64,000 nucleotides of DNA from Leptodontidium sp. MPI-SDFR-AT-0119 (Eukaryota; Ascomycota; Leotiomycetes; Helotiales; Leptodontidiaceae): assembly GCA_020726505.1 (NCBI GenBank), contig JAHLEZ010000002.1, forward strand, positions 3,658,001-3,722,000. Direction: 5' to 3'. Below, one piece after another: positions 13,235 to 24,659 of this stretch (the first letter of the stretch is position 1; the number at the start of each line of letters is the position of its first letter). Position numbers and translations under genes: made by a program. The notes beneath the pieces are model-generated. The model had not been told where the DNA came from. It did not search any database and worked only from the letters and a program-made list of their open reading frames with translations.

Positions 13235-14690
13235 ATGCTGTCCCATATTTTGTTCAAGTCAGTCATTCTGGTATTGATATACCTCACCAACACTGCATCA
13301 TGTCAAGGTCCCATCGAACAGCTCGTAAGCCGTCGCTTCACAGAGTATCTCATGCCCGCCGCAGCTGAGACTCATGAATTCGCCCGTGTGCCGAACTCGA
13401 ATTTCGTTCTGCTGTCGCAGATGTCTGACAGTCAACTTGTTAAGATCGAACTAGATCAGGATACCCAGGAACCTATTGCTCTGCAGTCGTTCCCTATTGG
13501 AGATAGCAAGTCTGGACTGCATGGCGTGTTTCCGTCGGTGTTGTATCCGGGCTTGGTGGTGTGTATAAGTCTTTTCTTCTTCTTCTCTCTTCCCCCCCCC
13601 CCCCCCCTCCCCCCTTCTCAAGCCCAGAAATTCTTTTGAGGATACTGCAACGTCTATTGGTATAAAGCTGACTCTTCTGGAGTGGCTGTCGCTACAATAT
13701 GATAACCAGCTCCTGCTCGTAGATCCAGGCCCAGATCTTTCAAGCGAACCGTCCATCCTACAAACCATCGATATCCCAGAGCCGGGAAACGGTCCGCATT
13801 GTGTTTTTGAGATAGGGAACCGCGTCTGGGCTGGACTTAAGGTCGCTTCTGAGCAGACTGGCGAGTACTATGTGTTTTCGGCAGATGTTTCCGAGTCTGA
13901 AACTTCATCCTCGGATCCGGTTTTGTACGATTGCCTCAAGAGTCCTGTCTTTATCCAGGTTAGCATATTTCATCTTTCATTGCACAATGTGCAAAAAGTG
14001 CATTTGCCGGAAGATATATCGGAGTTGGAAGATGTCCTCGTCCGCTCCTGAGACGTTTCGATAAGTCGGGGTTAATACGTGAAATAGGAAGAGCCGACCA
14101 CAGGATTGATCTATGTCACCCAAGACTCCGCTTCGTCGATTATGCGCATCAACCTCGAGAACGGCGCGACAGAGCAGCTACCCATTCCTCCTGAATTCGG
14201 CAACACACCAGTCGGAATGACAACGGCATACGGTCCTGTGGAGGGGGTATGGTTTACACTCGCAGGCGACGCCAACGGTGGCTCGGGAACATTTGGCCGC
14301 ATCGATTCCTCTGGCGAGATGAAGTTCTTCCAACTCAAGGCACCGTTCCTGGGCAGCAGTGCCGGATTACTTCACATCGCCGATGCATCAACCCCAGACG
14401 GTGGCCCTGCCATGTGGCTACTATCAACTTCGTTGCTCAGTGCAAGTTCGGCCGACGCTTTGATTCGAGTAACTTTCGACGAGGGTGTAACTTCGATTGT
14501 TGGCGCGGAGTATATCTCCATGCCCACTCAAGGCTCCTGGGTTCATCGAGTTGTTGTTATAGGTGATACTGTTGTGGTATCTCAGCTTCATACTTTTACC
14601 CTTGCTCAGCTTACGTATAAAAATACGATTGCTGGACAGTGGCTGCCGGCTCAGAATATAGTTGCTGGCACTGCTAATGAGGCAGGTTGA
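13235..14690 (+). CDS. secreted beta-propeller-like protein, streptogramin-lyase-like
   Basis: About 400 residues in exons 13235-13558, 13683-13958 and 14088-14690. The N-terminus MLSHILFKSVILVLIYL followed by NTASC-QG looks like a secretion signal. The body has repeated strand-turn units around GLIYVTQDSASSIMRINLE, GNTPVGMTTAYGPVEGVWFT and GTFGRIDSSGEMKFFQL. These recall the blades of Vgb-type lyases and SMP-30/NHL propellers. Vgb enzymes linearise streptogramin B antibiotics, but I cannot confirm the catalytic residues, so activity is unproven. The first intron contains a 16-C run; its exact donor (GTGTGT at 13559 versus GTATAA at 13563) is a choice, made because the former gives an in-frame LV-WLSLQYDNQ join. 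Confidence 0.75.
13592..13614. repeat. poly-C tract in intron
   Basis: Sixteen consecutive C residues (13592-13607), a T, then six more C residues, inside intron 1 of the secreted propeller-like gene. The tract serves as an unusual polypyrimidine region and is prone to length variation or sequencing error. Confidence 0.9.
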
Positions 14691-15354
14691 AGAGGGGGTT
14701 GTATCACGAGTCTGGTAGAGATCCTTACATTGCAAGGGAAGGCAAGGGATCAGTTGATTATGAGCTTGAGCGTCATTTGACTTTGTATCTTGGTCCTCGC
14801 ATCAATCTGGTTCGCTTAAATAACTGTCTGTCCTGTTTACCTTCTAAGCGAAGCAAGAAGGCAAGGGAGGAGAACTGGGATTATCGAGACATTCTTATTT
14901 TCTTCAAACGAGGAAAAGTTATAGTTTTTTTGTATCCCAGGACAACTTTCAGCATCCAGATCCTCTTTCATTTAAAGAAAACCTCCCAGGCGTCTCATGT
15001 ATTAATATTTCAATCCCCTGCAGCCAGATCGGATGCCAAGGCGAAAACGATGACGCTTATCGGTCTTAGTGCCGGACCCCTACCAACCTCGAAACATGCC
15101 CCTCCATCATGAATCGTAGCCTTCAACGTGTCGTCCACCAACTCTCTCACAAGTGGGGGATATCGAACAAAGCAACGCGTTTGCTGTTTTGAAGCTCCTG
15201 TTCTATTTATTGTCAACATGCCCTGCTGACATCTACTTCTTTATCTCAACCCTTCAACCCAACTTGAGCAATCTTCCATCACCCCTCAATCGAGACTGCC
15301 CCTCATCAACAACCCTCTGTTAAACCACTACCGTATCCTCAACAGAAGAGTAAA
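14691..15354. other. intergenic region
   Basis: 3' flank of the propeller gene and promoter of the GT8 gene. The part from 15230 to 15354 is C/A-rich leader-like sequence (CTCAACCCTTCAACCC). No further gene is visible. Confidence 0.45.
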
Positions 15355-16456
15355 ATGGCAGAGTCTAAAAGAGTAACAGAGTCCAAGAGAGGTACAAACG
15401 ATCCCATCAAACGTTGTAGGAAGCCACTTAGCTAATGGCAATCCCACAGTCTGGACAACTCTTATTACCAATACAAAATACCTTTCCGGTCTCCTCACGC
15501 TCGACTACTCCCTCAAGAAGCACAACTCCAAATACCCCCTCATAGCGCTCTACACCGATGCCTTCCCACCCGAAGGCCACGCCGCTCTCGCCGCGCGCGG
15601 TATCCCCTCGCAGAAAGTCGAATACCTGCTCCCTAAAGCAGGGAAGGACTATTCAGCCGACCCGCGCTTCTACGACTGCTGGACGAAGTTAACGCCGTTC
15701 AGCCTGGTGGAGTATGATCGCGTCGTGCAGCTCGATAGTGATATGCTGGTCTTGCAGAATATGGACGAGCTGATGGAGATGGAGCTTGATGGGCCAGAGC
15801 TAGAGGGGAAGGGCAAGAAGGTCTTTGCGGCTGGACATGCGTGCGTGTGTAATCCGTTGAAGAAGCCACATTATCCTAAGAACTGGTGGGTTTCCTCCTC
15901 CTCCTTCAACATCTTTCCATATCCGCTTTGAACGTCTGCTGGAATTGATTAATTGTGAGAGTTTGTATTGATTCAGAACAGGATCCCAGAAAACTGCGCT
16001 TTCACAAGCCAGCACTCGACCCCAGAAATCGCACAAACCACCGGCGCAGATCCAGCCGTCGGACCCCTGGGCTTCATGAACGGCGGTCTCCAAGTTGTAA
16101 ACCCCTCGAAAGCTGTATACGACCAAATCGTAGCACACATGGAGTCCGACGCGGTGATTGACATGGATTTTGCCGACCAGTCGCTCCTCTCTGAGCTGTA
16201 CTCCGGCTGCTGGGTACCGCTGCCGTATATCTACAACGCGCTGAAGACGCTGCGATGGGAGAATGTCCATAGTGAGATCTGGAGAGATGATAAGGTTAAG
16301 AATATCCATTATATTCTTGCGCCGAAGCCGTGGGATGAGATGGATGCTGAAGGGAAGAACACGAGTAAGGACCCTACGCATGTTTGGTGGGTGGATGCCA
16401 ATAATGAGCGTTTGGCGTTGGAGAAGCGTAAGGGGATTAAGAAGGATGGGTTCTAG
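15355..16456 (+). CDS. glycosyltransferase family 8 (galactinol synthase/glycogenin-like)
   Basis: 315 residues in exons 15355-15391, 15450-15885 and 15982-16456. Joined, it begins with a short polar leader and then VWTTLITNTKYLSGLLTLDYSL. It has the metal-binding DxD motif in VQLDSDMLVLQNMDELM, and a C-terminal GFMNGGLQVVNPSK segment plus DQSLLSELY typical of GT8 retaining transferases. No signal peptide is seen, so a cytosolic location is likely. The family transfers a sugar from UDP- or GDP-donors to inositol or to a glycogenin-like acceptor; the exact acceptor is unknown here. Introns restore G+TC and TG+G codons. Confidence 0.9.
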
Positions 16457-16962
16457 ATCTGGCGTAGCTGCAGCGGTTGAAAAATGAGTAGGAGGCGTGG
16501 TGTTTGGAGTTGGCTGTAGTTGCAAAACTAGTGCAGTCCAGACAGACTTTGTTTAGAAATAGACTTGATTCAGAGGACTGGAAATACCAATGCTGTAACA
16601 ATAGGCAATAGCTTGGGACAGGGAAAACTTTTTGAAGACCTGAACAGTTGCAGAATTAGACAAGCCATGTAGAAATGTGAATTTTGGCTTTCCCCTCTCT
16701 GCTGACTTGGAGTCTGCTTTCGATCATCCTTGCGAGTTGGACTGAAAACCACTAGACCTGTAACTGGAAAGTTCTTTTCGGCACAAGGAAAAAGATACCG
16801 TGCCATAAAGACCATAGACACAGTGTGAGAGAACGGGTATCATGACTTTATTCTCACGCCGAGCGTTTCCGCAATGCCCCTAATATGCTCCTGTACAAGA
16901 ACGCCGTCTGATGTAGCACCCCATTCCTGCCCTGTGACACATTACCGCCGCATCTACTGATC
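16457..16962. other. intergenic region between convergent genes
   Basis: Terminal flanks of the GT8 gene and NUP85. No open frame of interest; presumably 3' UTRs and terminators. Confidence 0.5.
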
Positions 16963-19900
16963 TTATATCCTGCTGTCCGACTCCAGTAAATATGCCTTGG
17001 CCAAATCCTTCGCCAATCCCAGCCTCAAAATCCGTAAAACTTCATCCCCAGACGTATTCGACGAAATGCCTTGTCGCCAATCCCATCCGCGCTTGGTATT
17101 ACCTTTCACTAACACTCCGCTACTGCTCATCGACTGCTTGAGCTGGGATGCGTACATCGAGCTTCCAACCATGGAGAAGCTGCTAGTTCCACTGATGTTT
17201 GAGGTCGACTTTCGCAACATATCCATAGGAGTTGATCCTTTGAGTCCTTGTCCAGATGAAATAACTGTGCTCAAGAATTCTGTGCATGCGGAATACACAC
17301 GGGGTCCTACGGCCTGGAGATCTTCGATAGCCTTGAGCAGGATATCGATCTGTGATACCGTGATTGTATAGTCTGACTGATTGACGAAGACCAGCGCCTC
17401 ACCTAGAAGAGCGAGGAGAAAGTCAACACTGACAACGGCTCCGCGTTCCTCATCATACAAGCCTCCTCGAATGTTGTCATCTGAGCTTGTAATGACTGCC
17501 ATGAGCGACGACGCAGCTTCAACCTTTCGCGCAATGGGACCCAGTTGAGATTTATTACTAGTTGCGACAACGTCCTCGTCACGAAGGTCGTAGAACTTGC
17601 GCAAAGTCGCGTAACCGCTCAGCATTTTATGCAGGAGCTGAGCAGCTTCGTCGTCCATTTGAGAAATTTTCGTCAAGGCTTCTTTAGGGGATGACACAAG
17701 GTCTCGCAAGAAGTCGTCCAATTCGGACTCGGGAGGATATGCCGTTGACTGGATCAAAGAGAAGGAGATGAGTAGGTCCAAGACGTCCTTGACCTTCTGA
17801 ACCTTGTGCGAGAGAGAGTAGTACCAGAGAGCCTCGCCGTATCTGTGGGAACCTTCGGCAAGAGAATCGGCGTACGACTATTCGTTATTAGCATATGCTG
17901 CAAAACAACGATTGTTAGTACTTACCTCTGCGATACGCTCGGCGTGACGATCCAAGTCAAGTTCATTGAGTAGCCTCCAAAGTTTGTCAACAGTGCGCGA
18001 CGAGTCTAGCTTGAAACCATTCAAGAACAATCCGATCATATCCTCTTGGCGTTCTGTAGAATCGAGCCGACCAAGAACCGCAATGGCTAATTCCCAGCCC
18101 TCTCTGGTGATACTTTGGCCAGAGCTCGTAGATGCCTTCATAACACCCCGCTTCGCTAGCATCCGTGCATACATGATAAGGGTTTTGTCTTTGACTCCAT
18201 CTTCCTTGGATGGCGAGGAGTCGAGGCCGAGAACGTCCATATCATCCTGGTCAAGACTTCCCATGTTGATGAGATTCTTCTCTTCACTTTGGGGTAACCA
18301 GCCACCCAAAGAAGCCACCTCTGCCACTGCAGCAGATAATGGCCCTGACCATCCCTTGAGAAATCCAACGACTGCTTCAACGTTTCCTTCAAATAGCGAA
18401 ACCAGTCCAACTTCAACCATATCCGCGCTGTTGACTTTGAAGTCTGTCGTATCGGCAGTTGCGACCTGGAAGGATCTTCGTAGCTTTCGACGATACAAAA
18501 CAGCATCGGACTCTCTCGACGCAGCTCGGTAATTGCTCTGCGATCGACCCAACGCGACGCGCCTATCATCCTTGCCTTCATCCCACCAAACCAGCAATCC
18601 AATTGTTGCTTCACACCAGTCTTGAGCATTCTCGATGACCGCATTCGAGTCGCCCATGACCAAGTTGTAGAGGGTTACAAGGTTCTGGTAGATGTGCCAT
18701 GGGACTTTGCTCTCTGCCTTCTTGGCATTTTTGGTGTATGTACCAGCGATAGAAGAAGTGCCAAACCCTTCCGGCTCGTACAAAGATCCCATTCGGTCCC
18801 GGCTGCTTCCTTCAGCAAAAATTCTCAGTTCCTCCAGTGCCTGGGATACGCGTAGTCGAAAAAGCGTCCAATCGCTGCTCTTGGTGTTCCAGTCTCCTTG
18901 GACTGCTGGGCACTGTGAAAGGACGTGGGTTGCTGCGCTGACAACTTTCTCAACGTTGGCAAGCGCTGGACCTGAGAACCCTACCTGTCCAAATTGACTG
19001 AGGGAATTTTCTGTCTCATTCCTTGCGGTGTTCCAGCCAGCGTGATCCAAAAGTTGTTTGACTGCTGCGACTTTGCCGCGAATGAGGCAGCTGAAGACAG
19101 TGTCCCAGAACGAACGGTGATTCGATGGACTAGGCAAATGGCTTTGCACTACCTGAAGACTCGACGGATAAGGGTTGTGGTGCTCATCCATCCAGTCCAG
19201 CAGCAGTTGTGGAAGAGGCACCACCCTACGATCGAAGGACTTCGTGATCTTTCCTGGATGCTGTATCTTCAAAGCCAAAGAAGCTAGGAAGTTTGCTTTC
19301 TCAAACTCGGATGCTCTGGCTCCTGGACCAACGGCTGCCGTGTACTCTTCTGATTCGTAAATTGCAGTTTTGCTAGCATAGTCTTCCCAAATCTGAACAA
19401 GTTCGGCGGAAACGGTGGTCAAAGTTTCCTCCAACAAATCATCATCTTCGGTGACGCCAATTCCTTCGTTGAACAGCTTTTCGATTGTGACTTCGGTGTT
19501 GAGAACTAGGTCGTCTGCTTCATTAAGCTGTGGTTGTGGCATACGAGAGTATAGATCTTTGGCAATCGATTCAAAGTACGAGTTGTCTGGTTGCGGTGCC
19601 AACTGCATGATGGAGCTGTTAAATCCAGGCTCGCCTTCTTCTCTACTTCTTTTCAAACCTCCTGGTGTCGAGAGTAACAAGTTGGCAGTGCTGCGTTGGC
19701 CATATCCCTTCCCACTTGCCCTGGAGTCCTGGAATTCAGATCGGTAATCGTCCATGTCCGCATCCTCTTCGTAACGAGCATCGTCGTCCGTCATGCCATC
19801 GGCGTCTTCATCTTCCGCGTAACTTCGTTGGGTATCGTCGTACTGTCTATCGTCTTCCTCATCCATATATTCACCACCCTCCTCTCCCTCACTATCATCG

Positions 19901-20244
19901 GATGGAGCCCGAAAGCCTCGTTGCGGAGAAGCTTGATATTCGTGGCTAAGTCCAGAACGCTGACCAGGAATCGTGCCTTGTGCAGCAGATCGCATAAAGC
20001 TTGGGGGAGAGGACTTCGGGTTGAATGCGCTTTGCTGAGAGAACGAGAGGGGCTTCAATGGCGTGCCCATAGAGCTTCCGAATGCTGATGAGGGAGGGGG
20101 CCCAGCGGGTGTAAAAGATCTAGCAGAAGAGGGGGGAGGCCCAGCTGGGGTTGTCGAAGGATTTGCGCCAAATGCGAAGATATTGCTCGATCTCTTGTCT
20201 GGGGTTGAAGGAGGGCTTGAGGAGTACGGGACTTGGAAAGCCAT
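16963..20244 (-). CDS. nup85: nucleoporin Nup85 (Nup84/Y complex)
   Basis: 1,077 residues in two exons, 20244-17926 and 17877-16963. The N-terminal 110 residues are Pro/Ser-rich with FAFG and SAFG-type FG dipeptides. A strongly acidic segment follows (about 120-175, EDEDADGMTDDDARYEEDADMD-like), then a long alpha-helical region typical of the ancestral coatomer element of Nup85. The intron 17925-17878 has GTAAGT and ends in AATAG. A nearer TTGCAG lies 20 nt upstream but breaks the frame, while AATAG gives RIAE-SYADSLAEGSHRYGEALWYY. Nup85 is a scaffold subunit of the nuclear-pore Y complex. It shares a 353-bp divergent promoter region with the gamma-tubulin gene. Confidence 0.9.
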
Positions 20245-20597
20245 TGCGCAATCGTGCTCCTCCTGGAGAAGGTTGGTTTCCGGTCGGTGAAAGATCGACA
20301 GGAAGCTTGCGACTATAAATCGTCAAATGGTGGCCTTCCCTCGCGTTGTGTGCCAGCAGGAGGTGGTGAATTGAAGCGGTCGCTGGAGCTGGTGTTGTGT
20401 TGCTTTTGTATTGATGTCGGAGCTTCATCAATCAACTTTAAATTCTGCCGGGATGCTACTAGCGAAAAAGCCAACGCGTCCCACAACAGACGACGCGCCC
20501 CTCAGACATTCTACGTTGCGTTTGATAATCTGCAGCTCTGAGATTGTAGCTGCCTTTGGAACTTATCGTATCTGCAGACTTTATCGATGGTTCGATA
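20245..20597. promoter_or_regulatory. divergent promoter region nup85/gamma-tubulin
   Basis: 353 bp separate the two start codons, which point away from each other. It must hold both promoters. No TATA box is evident; TTTATCGATGGTTCGATAA just before the tubulin start is palindrome-like. Function is inferred from position only. Confidence 0.5.
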
Positions 20598-22316
20598 ATG
20601 CCTAGGTATGTCCATAGCTTTCTCCGCCAACTCAACTCACACGCGGTCAGGGAAATAATCACGGTTCAGGCCGGCCAGTGTGGCAACAGCAGTCAGTTCG
20701 ATTCGAAACACTATCCTCTGTGCGGTATCTAATATGTAGTTGCAGTTGGCAGTCAATTTTGGCAGCAACTGTGTCAGGAACATGGCATCAGCCAGGATGG
20801 GAATTTGGAGGATTTCGCAACCGAGGGAGGAGACCGGAAAGATGTATTTTTCTACCAGTCGGACGATACGAGATATATCCCAAGAGCCATCTTGATCGAT
20901 TTGGAGCCTCGGGTACGTTTCGATATAGAGTGCACATCTGCTTTGGAAGATAGGACAAGGTTCCAAGGTTCTCTGTGCTGACCTCTCGCAGGTTCTCAAT
21001 GGTATTCAAACTGGTCCATACAAGAATATCTACAATCCAGAGAACTTCTTCGTTGGAAAGAATGGCGTGGGAGCTGCCAATAACTGGGGAGATGGATATC
21101 AAACGGGAGAACTGGTACATGAAGATGTCATGGAGATGATTGACCGAGAAGCGGATGGAAGTGACTCTCTTGAGGTAGGAAGGCAAGGCGAATTCTAGTA
21201 GAAGCACACTGACATGTGAAAGGGATTTATGATGCTTCATTCGATAGCAGGAGGTACTGGTTCAGGTCTGGGCTCGTTTCTATTAGAACGATTGAACGAC
21301 CGCTTCCCCAAGAAGATAATCCAGACGTACTCAGTATTCCCTGATACAACAAACTCTGGCGACGTGGTAGTGCATCCATACAACAGTCTGCTCTCAATGA
21401 GAAGATTAACACAGAACGCCGACTCTGTGGTGGTGTTGGATAATGGTGCCTTGTCCCGCATCGCAGCCGAGCGGTTACACGTTCAGGAGCCTTCATTCCA
21501 ACAAACAAATCAGCTGGTAAGATAGCTCTCGGTGCAACTGAAAGTCGCAAACTGATACAAAAGCCAGGTCTCCACCGTTATGTCAGCCAGCACAACCACC
21601 CTCCGATACCCTGGCTATATGCACAATGACCTCGTTAGCATTGTTGCCTCGTTGATACCGACTCCTCGCTGCCATTTCCTTATGACCTCTTACACACCAT
21701 TCACAGGCGATAACCTCGAGCAGGCTAAGACTGTACGAAAGACCACAGTCTTGGATGTTATGCGTCGACTTCTCCAGCCCAAAAACCGAATGGTGTCCAC
21801 TATTCCAGGCAAGAAGAGTTGCTACATCTCGATTTTGAATGTCATTCAAGGCGATGTTGATCCTACCGATGTACACAAGAGTCTTCTCCGAATCAGAGAG
21901 CGGAAGCTTGCAACATTCATTCCTTGGGGTCCGGCCAGTATTCAAGTAGCACTGACGAAGAAGAGTCCATACATTCCTATGAACCATCGAGTGAGCGGGT
22001 TGATGTTGGCAAATCACACCAGCATAGCCACAGTAAGTCTCACAACACGTCACTTCACATCAAAGCTAACATGTATCTCTAGCTTTTTAAGCGGATTGTC
22101 AGGCAATACGATGGGATGAGAAAGCGGAACGCATTCATGGAAGGCTACAAGAAAACCGCACCCTTCTCCGACAATCTGAACGAGTTTGACGAGGCGAGAG
22201 AAGTTGTAACCGATCTCATCGCCGAGTATGAAGCTGCAGAAGATGCTGATTACTTGAATTTTGATGCTGCAGACAAGGCGGTTGCTGGAGAGGCTGGGGA
22301 CAAACGAGTTTCCTAG
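20598..22316 (+). CDS. mipA: gamma-tubulin
   Basis: 463 residues in seven exons: 20598-20605, 20651-20691, 20746-20912, 20992-21174, 21223-21516, 21568-22032 and 22083-22316. The joined N-terminus is [18 protein letters not shown]. The GTP-binding tubulin signature [17 protein letters not shown] is intact, as is the gamma-type [21 protein letters not shown] segment. Length and the [20 protein letters not shown] helix near the C-terminus fit gamma- rather than alpha/beta-tubulin. It nucleates microtubules at spindle pole bodies within the gamma-tubulin complex. The first exon has only eight coding bases, split as ATG CCT AG. All joins were checked for frame. Confidence 0.96.
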
Positions 22317-22767
22317 TGCGGTAGATGGACGGTTTGTACGGTTGGAGTCGAGGACTTTTGGCAATGGAACCAGGCGGCGTTGTTGTGATGATTAATGATA
22401 CCAATACGATGGATGTCTTGTATGTCGCTCACGTGTTCAGTGTTGATACCCCTTTATGTTCTTGGCGGGTGGAGAATACGCCAACAAGAGCTAAACGTCA
22501 TCCATCAAAACAATGCGAAAAGGCACCAAGTGATGCAACAGGGAAGCTTCTTCCTATTACTGCACTTGATCGCCACAGCTATGAGTTTGGTCACATAGTG
22601 TCATCGTTCTAGCGTGGCGGGACCTGTTCGTAGCTTTAAGTATCTCCAACCTCAACTCTCTCTTCCTCAAGCAAACAATTCAGATTGAAAAAGAGAAATA
22701 TCTTCAAACACAGTAGGTGTCTCCACTCAACTACTCAATGCCCACTAACTGACATTCACAGATCAAA
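22317..22767. other. intergenic region with a probable 5'-UTR intron
   Basis: 3' flank of gamma-tubulin and leader of the next small gene. A GTAGGT donor at 22713 and a CACAG acceptor ending at 22761, with an ACTAAC-like branch site, suggest a 49-bp intron in the 5' UTR six bases before the ATG. Confidence 0.45.
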
Positions 22768-23064
22768 ATGCCAGGAGAAAAGAGCAAAGCCGAGATCATC
22801 GCCGAGCGCGTGGCCAACCTTCCCCTCCCAGACGATCCACCAGTTGCCTCTGACTGGGACTCAGCAAACCCAAACACAGTCAACGCCAAAGCCGGCGAAA
22901 GACAAGAAGAGCTCTCGAACAGCGAGGTTTCGGATACTGGGTTGGAGGGAGCTGCTACCAAGGGCAGTGGTGTCAGAGAGGAGGGCGGTGCTGATCTGAG
23001 TAAGGTTGGAAGACAACGCAAGGAGGGTTTGGAAGGATTGCCAAAGGATGCAAAGGCGAAATAA
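22768..23064 (+). CDS. small hydrophilic conserved-type protein
   Basis: A single coding exon of 98 residues starting MPGEKSKAEIIAERVANLP and ending KDAKAK. It is almost free of bulky hydrophobic residues, rich in Ala, Gly, Glu, Lys, Asp and Ser, lacks Cys, and has charged Lys/Arg-Glu-Gly repeats (GVREEGGADLSKVGRQRKEG). The composition is that of an intrinsically disordered, LEA- or hydrophilin-like protein. No named domain is recognised. A likely 5'-UTR intron ends just upstream. The neighbour at 23709 has similar composition, which suggests a pair with related roles, perhaps in dehydration or stress tolerance; that role is inference. Confidence 0.7.
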   Translation: MPGEKSKAEIIAERVANLPLPDDPPVASDWDSANPNTVNAKAGERQEELSNSEVSDTGLEGAATKGSGVREEGGADLSKVGRQRKEGLEGLPKDAKAK

Positions 23065-23708
23065 GGGCTTGGGATAATTCGCCCGGTGTGTGTATTATAT
23101 AGAAGAGGATATAAATGGCTCAGTACTGAGTTCGAGTGAGTAACTCGCTTGAGGCTTCAGGCGAAACGGAACAATCAACATAAGTCACAACAAAACGCTT
23201 CCGATATCTTAGTGATCAATTAAACCAGCGCAATTTCATGAAACATCACTGCCCACTTAAAGACAAGGAAAGCCATCCCCATTCTAACCCAGCATGAGAA
23301 TCTTGAAATGTCTCTTGGCACGTGACTAATATACCCCTCAACTCATGCCCTCCACTGACGTCGAGGAGGATATTGCGATCGCTTCCCACAGATAAAGCAT
23401 GTAGTCAACACCGGATCGAACTTCGCAAGTGTAAACTCTCTTTCGGATATCATTTAGGCAAGTTCTCTGAGTGACCATAGAAGTAGTATTGCATTCCTCT
23501 GGTGATGTCATGGGATGTTGATCTCGTATGAGGCTATACTAGTCACCTAACTAGTGTGAGAGGGCTTGAGAGCTGGAGCTGCCTTGGTCTGAGCAAGGAG
23601 GGGCAGTTATTGATAATGAAGATATCCATTCTACAGTAATTCATTCCTTGTACACATAAACAGTAACACCTCAAGAAACTGAAAAACATATCCTCAAATC
23701 CGTTCAGA
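23065..23708. other. intergenic region
   Basis: Between the two small hydrophilic genes. CACGTG-containing TTGGCACGTGACT lies at about 23314-23326 and may be a bHLH/bZIP-type site. No open frame of interest. Confidence 0.4.
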
Positions 23709-24500
23709 ATGTCTACTCGCAACCCTACTCATGGCACCAAGGTAAAGTCTGACAGGCTTCCTGTAACTTCTTTTCTCACCAACTTCAGCAAGACAAGCCA
23801 ATTCAACTTGGTAGTCCGCTGAGACGTTCCATTTGTGCTTGCCAAGGCAGGCTGAAGTTTCCATTCCATGATATACTTGGAAGATACAGAAGAAGTATCA
23901 ATTAACCGAAGCCAGGTCACCGACTCCAACGCACCTCAGATCCGCGAAGGAGCAGGCCCTGTTGCCTCCGATTCCCTGGCAGCAGAGTCAACTCGCGATG
24001 GAGGAGGATTCGCTCAGAACCGCAACAGCGAGCCTCAAGGCGTAGCAGGAGCCAACTCAACATTTGCCAACGAGAACACATCAGGAGCCAGACGACTAGA
24101 TCCTGCTCTCGACGCTGAGACACGCATGGCCGAGGAAGACTGGGCCGAGGAGAAGAAACTGGGTGCTGCTGATTCTGTGGGTGCACAGCGTGGTCCTGGC
24201 TCAGATGAGACTGGTGGTTCGAGCAGCGCTGGAATTGCACCTTCGTATGTCAACAGCCAGTTCCACGACACTGCTGGTCCAAAGGGAAGAGACTTGCACG
24301 AAGGGGGATTTGAGAGTCGGGATTCGAACAACGCGAGCTTCAACTCGGAGATTGGGTCGAAGAATGATCCGAGTCGATTGGTTGAGAGAAAGTTTCAAAG
24401 ACAAAATGCTGATTATGATGGGGAAGCTGGCATGCCTAGACAGAAAGGGGATTTGGAGGATAATACCTATGATACCTTGAAGCGCGATGCTTCGGCATGA
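23709..24500 (+). CDS. hydrophilic disordered protein, LEA/hydrophilin-like
   Basis: 205 residues in exons 23709-23741 and 23916-24500. The first exon encodes MSTRNPTHGTK and the second continues VTDSNAPQIREGAGPVASDS. The acceptor CCAG at 23913-23915 keeps the frame. The protein is rich in Ser, Gly, Ala, Asp, Asn and Glu, has no Cys and no membrane segment, and contains patches such as MAEEDWAEEKKLGAAD and KGRDLHEGGFESRDSNNASF. This resembles stress-associated disordered proteins of fungi. Function unknown. The intron (174 nt) is longer than most here, and an alternative acceptor would change only the first dozen residues of exon 2. Confidence 0.72.
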
Positions 24501-24659
24501 TTTGTATAGTACTGCAAGGAAGGATAATAGGAGTTCAATGATAACTTGGTCCAAACATTGTGGATACTACCCTATGTAAACGCTGGAATTTTCCAACCGA
24601 CCCAGACAACATGAACGCCTCGCTAAACAAAACAAACCACATTTTATACATTCAGCCAC

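Noticed and set aside
17966..18532. 188-residue plus-strand frame within nup85
   Set aside because: Antisense shadow of a long, well-supported coding exon.
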